Assembly: GCA_029880025.1 (NCBI GenBank)
Contig: JAOUPE010000065.1
Location: 1-8,059, forward strand
DNA length: 8,059 nt
Direction: 5' to 3'
Source: Caldifarciminota bacterium
Lineage (GTDB): Bacteria; Hydrothermota; Tepidihabitantia; Tepidihabitantales; JAOUPE01
The notes beneath the pieces were generated by a model that worked only from the letters and a program-made list of their open reading frames with translations, was not told where the DNA came from and searched no databases. Made by a program: the position numbers and the translations under genes. Shown one piece after another: positions 6,163-8,059 of this stretch (within the stretch, counting starts at the first letter, position 1; every line of letters begins with the position of its first letter).

Positions 6163-6186
6163 TTGCCCAACCACAATGATTGCCCA
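6163..6186. repeat. Two 7-bp direct repeats TTGCCCA
   Basis: TTGCCCA occurs at 6163-6169 and again at 6180-6186, 17 bases apart, next to the inverted repeat. This could be a tandem binding site or coincidence. Confidence 0.2.
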
Positions 6187-6298
6187 GGGGTGTTTTGTTC
6201 ACATCAAATATGCAAACCTATGGAAAAGCAACCAATAAAAATAGTTAAATGATATTAAGCAGGGATTAAATAATTGTTAAATATACTAAACAACTATT

Positions 6299-7399
6299 CT
6301 AACGTACCTTTCTTTTTTTCTTAACCTGCGTGTAGGCATCTTTAAATACCGAAAATGCCCGATTAATGTCGGACCTGCTAAATGCTCCCATATGACCAAT
6401 CCGAACAATTTTCCCCCTCATTTCTGCCTGACCATTGGCAAAAAGGATTTTTTTCTTGGTCTTGGCGATTTCAACAATTTGAGTTCCATTGATGCCTTCG
6501 GGCATTTTGATTACGGTTAGGGCATTTGATGGTTTTTCGGGCATGAATTCCAAACCAAGTTTGCTCAGCTTAGCCCTTAATGATTCGGCAAGTAACCGAT
6601 GCTTTTCCCAAACTTTTTCTACGCCGGTCTTAAGTATTCGCTCTAAAGCACAATCCAGGGCAAAGAATAGAGAAATCGCCGGTGTCCAAGGAGTCTGCCC
6701 TTTTTCGGCAAACTGTTTATATAATTTTAAATCAAAATAATAACGGGGCGAACGCGTTTTTTGCATAATTTCCCAGGCTCGCTCATTAACCGCAATAAAA
6801 GACAACCCGGGTGGGCAGAATAAAGCCTTTTGTGAAGCCCCGCAAACGACATCGATGTTCCACTCATCCATCTTGAGTTTATCGGCACCTAATCCGGCAA
6901 CCGCATCCACGATTAGGATTCGATTATTTCGACGACAGATTTCACCAAAAGCTTTCATATCCTGCAGGGCACCAGTCGAAGTCTCGGTCAAAGTAGTAAA
7001 AACATAACGTGCCGCATCATCGGTACGAAGCCTTCGTTCCAATTCTTCCGGTGGCACCGATTTACCATAAGGGACTGAGAGGTCATCAATGTAAGCGCCG
7101 TAACGAATACAGAGTTCATTCCATCTTTGACCAAATTTACCACAAGCGGCAATTACAACCCGTTCTCGATACGAAACGAGATTGCTGACCGCACTTTCCA
7201 TTGCCCCGGTTCCAGACGCAGTAAGAAAATAGACCGGGTTTTTAGTTTTTAGCAGTTTTTTTATTCGTTCCCCAACCGAATCGAAAAGTTCAGCAAAAGC
7301 TTGTTCCCGATGATAAACCAAGGGTTCGCTCATTACCTGATAGATGTAATCCGGCACTTCAGTCGGTCCGGGTGTGAAAAGCGTATATTTTTTGGGCAT
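6299..7399 (-). CDS. Class V PLP aminotransferase, serine/alanine-glyoxylate (SGAT/PucG-like) type
   Basis: A cytosolic fold-type I pyridoxal-phosphate enzyme of 366 residues, the usual size. It shows the N-terminal TPGPTEVP (9-16), phosphate-binding ASGTGAMES (61-69), TETSTGAL (138-145), the cofactor aspartate in VDAVAGLGA (Asp165), the Schiff-base lysine in GASQKALFCPPG (Lys191) and the substrate-carboxylate arginine in VRIGHMG (Arg333). This places it with serine-pyruvate, alanine-glyoxylate and serine-glyoxylate aminotransferases. Which amino donor and keto acid it uses cannot be decided, so no symbol is given. The start is supported by AGGAG (7405-7409), five bases before the ATG, which overlaps the thiC stop; the two genes are eight bases apart and surely co-transcribed. 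The C-terminus is very basic. A link to thiamin synthesis is only suggested by position. Confidence 0.92.
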   Translation of the reverse strand: MPKKYTLFTPGPTEVPDYIYQVMSEPLVYHREQAFAELFDSVGERIKKLLKTKNPVYFLTASGTGAMESAVSNLVSYRERVVIAACGKFGQRWNELCIRYGAYIDDLSVPYGKSVPPEELERRLRTDDAARYVFTTLTETSTGALQDMKAFGEICRRNNRILIVDAVAGLGADKLKMDEWNIDVVCGASQKALFCPPGLSFIAVNERAWEIMQKTRSPRYYFDLKLYKQFAEKGQTPWTPAISLFFALDCALERILKTGVEKVWEKHRLLAESLRAKLSKLGLEFMPEKPSNALTVIKMPEGINGTQIVEIAKTKKKILFANGQAEMRGKIVRIGHMGAFSRSDINRAFSVFKDAYTQVKKKRKVR

Positions 7400-7407
7400 A
7401 TAATCTC

Positions 7408-8059
7408 CTATTTCTCCTTCTGTTTAATAATATCACGAAATTTTTTCATGGCGCAAAATTCGCCGCACATTGTGCAAGTTGCTTGGGGCTTAATCTTAGC
7501 TTTCGCTAAAACCTCTCTGGCCCGTTTCGGTGCAAGACAGTTTGCAACCATCTTTTTCCAATCCATATTGGCTCGGGCTTTGGATAATTTTTCATCCCAG
7601 GCCAAAGCCTTTTTTAAGCCTTTTGCGACATCAGCCGCGTGAGCCGCAATTTTTGCCGCAAGCACACCATCACAAACATCCTTAACCACCGGCAGGCTCA
7701 GATGTTCAGTTGGTGTGACATAACAGAGAAAATCAGCTCCACAATAAGCCGCAATCGCACCGCCGATTGCCGAAGCGATATGGTCATAGCCACAACTGAT
7801 ATCGGTAACCAATGGTCCGAGCACATAGAATGGCGCGCCGTCGCAAATCATTTTTGCTAAAAGCACATTCGATTCAATCTGATTTATCGGGATATGACCT
7901 GGTCCTTCCACCATCACCCCGATTCCGACATTTCGTGCTCTGGCTACCAACTCGCCAATCACCAAAAGTTCTAAAATCTGTGGCTCATCCGTCGCATCAT
8001 GGAGTGAACCCGGTCTCAAACCATCGCCTAAACTCAATACTACCTGATAACTCCTTGCC
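7408..8059 (-). CDS. thiC: ThiC, phosphomethylpyrimidine synthase (N-terminal part beyond window)
   Basis: Radical-SAM enzyme that turns aminoimidazole ribotide into hydroxymethylpyrimidine phosphate for thiamin. The frame is open to the window edge, so only about 216 C-terminal residues are visible, roughly half of a short-type ThiC. The TTG at 8037 is inside the conserved SLGDGLRPGS motif and is not a start. Visible landmarks are VMVEGPGHIPINQIESN, GPLVTDIS, GYDHIASAIGGA, YVTPTEHLSLP and the terminal iron-sulfur cysteines CTMCGEFCAMK (Cys195, Cys198, Cys202 of the fragment). The cysteine spacing is C-x2-C-x3-C, one residue shorter than the described C-x2-C-x4-C. I believe this is usual in the short anaerobe-type ThiC. 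The paralogue 5-hydroxybenzimidazole synthase (BzaF) shares much of this and cannot be excluded from the fragment. It lies upstream of the aminotransferase in one operon. Confidence 0.92.
   Translation of the reverse strand, partial: ARSYQVVLSLGDGLRPGSLHDATDEPQILELLVIGELVARARNVGIGVMVEGPGHIPINQIESNVLLAKMICDGAPFYVLGPLVTDISCGYDHIASAIGGAIAAYCGADFLCYVTPTEHLSLPVVKDVCDGVLAAKIAAHAADVAKGLKKALAWDEKLSKARANMDWKKMVANCLAPKRAREVLAKAKIKPQATCTMCGEFCAMKKFRDIIKQKEK

Larger units (their letters stand above)
5939..6298. other. 360-base gap between the two minus-strand operons
   Basis: No long gene is present. The part nearest the membrane protein holds its Shine-Dalgarno, the possible leader ORF and the pyr promoter. 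The rest holds the inverted repeat, the direct repeats and AT-rich sequence. No tRNA, clear riboswitch or GC-rich terminator was seen. Distant complementary segments near 6294 and 6241 (AATAGTT and AACTATT on the minus strand, the latter running into T-rich sequence) could end the aminotransferase transcript, but the loop is long and the stem weak. I saw no sequence matching the known PyrR RNA-binding loop. Confidence 0.6.

Noticed and set aside
5939..6298. Possible tRNA or riboswitch in the long gap
   Set aside because: No cloverleaf arms, T-loop sequence or known riboswitch core could be found by eye on either strand.
6299..6322. C-terminal KKKRKVR of the aminotransferase contains the core of the SV40 nuclear localisation signal
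   Set aside because: The gene is clearly bacterial by its Shine-Dalgarno and operon context; a short basic tail matching this motif is coincidence.
7301..7860. Plus-strand open frames opposite thiC and the aminotransferase start (113 and 73 codons)
   Set aside because: They are antisense shadows of strongly conserved genes, with no family signature or supported start.

Overview
The window comes from a bacterial genome that leans AT and is gene-dense. It carries housekeeping biosynthesis genes and no mobile elements, CRISPR arrays, rRNA or tRNA genes that I can see. Gene content (fused RibBA, PyrR beside PyrB and a type I dihydroorotase, no PyrI, a ThiC whose C-terminal cysteine motif is one residue shorter than the described one) is widespread. 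The mixture would fit an uncultivated lineage such as WOR-3 or another FCB-like group, but that placement is a weak guess from memory and not something the sequence proves.

Left part (1-2704, plus strand): the 3' part of ribBA, then ribH, nusB and a calcineurin-like phosphoesterase, closely spaced and probably one transcript whose promoter lies outside the window. RibBA makes both precursor branches of riboflavin and RibH joins them to lumazine. NusB is a transcription antitermination/rRNA factor. The phosphoesterase substrate is unknown.

Middle (2772-6099, minus strand): a pyrimidine operon read right to left. It has a near-consensus promoter (6072-6099), a possible 36-codon leader ORF (5955-6065), a two-helix membrane protein of unknown function, pyrR, pyrB and pyrC. 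PyrB and PyrC carry out two successive steps of de novo UMP synthesis (carbamoyl aspartate, then dihydroorotate). PyrR is the usual uracil-nucleotide-sensing regulator. This operon converges on the riboflavin/nusB operon at about 2705-2771.

Right part (6299-8059, minus strand): a class V PLP aminotransferase directly downstream of the 3' part of thiC, eight bases apart, forming a second minus-strand operon cut by the window edge. The 5939-6298 gap separates it from the pyr operon. It holds the pyr promoter, the leader ORF, an 18-bp inverted repeat and a pair of 7-bp direct repeats.

I found no clearly new system. The points most worth a second look are the leader ORF that begins almost exactly at the predicted transcription start of the pyr operon, the unknown membrane protein placed first in that operon, and several UAA stops after which the frame stays open up to the next gene's start.
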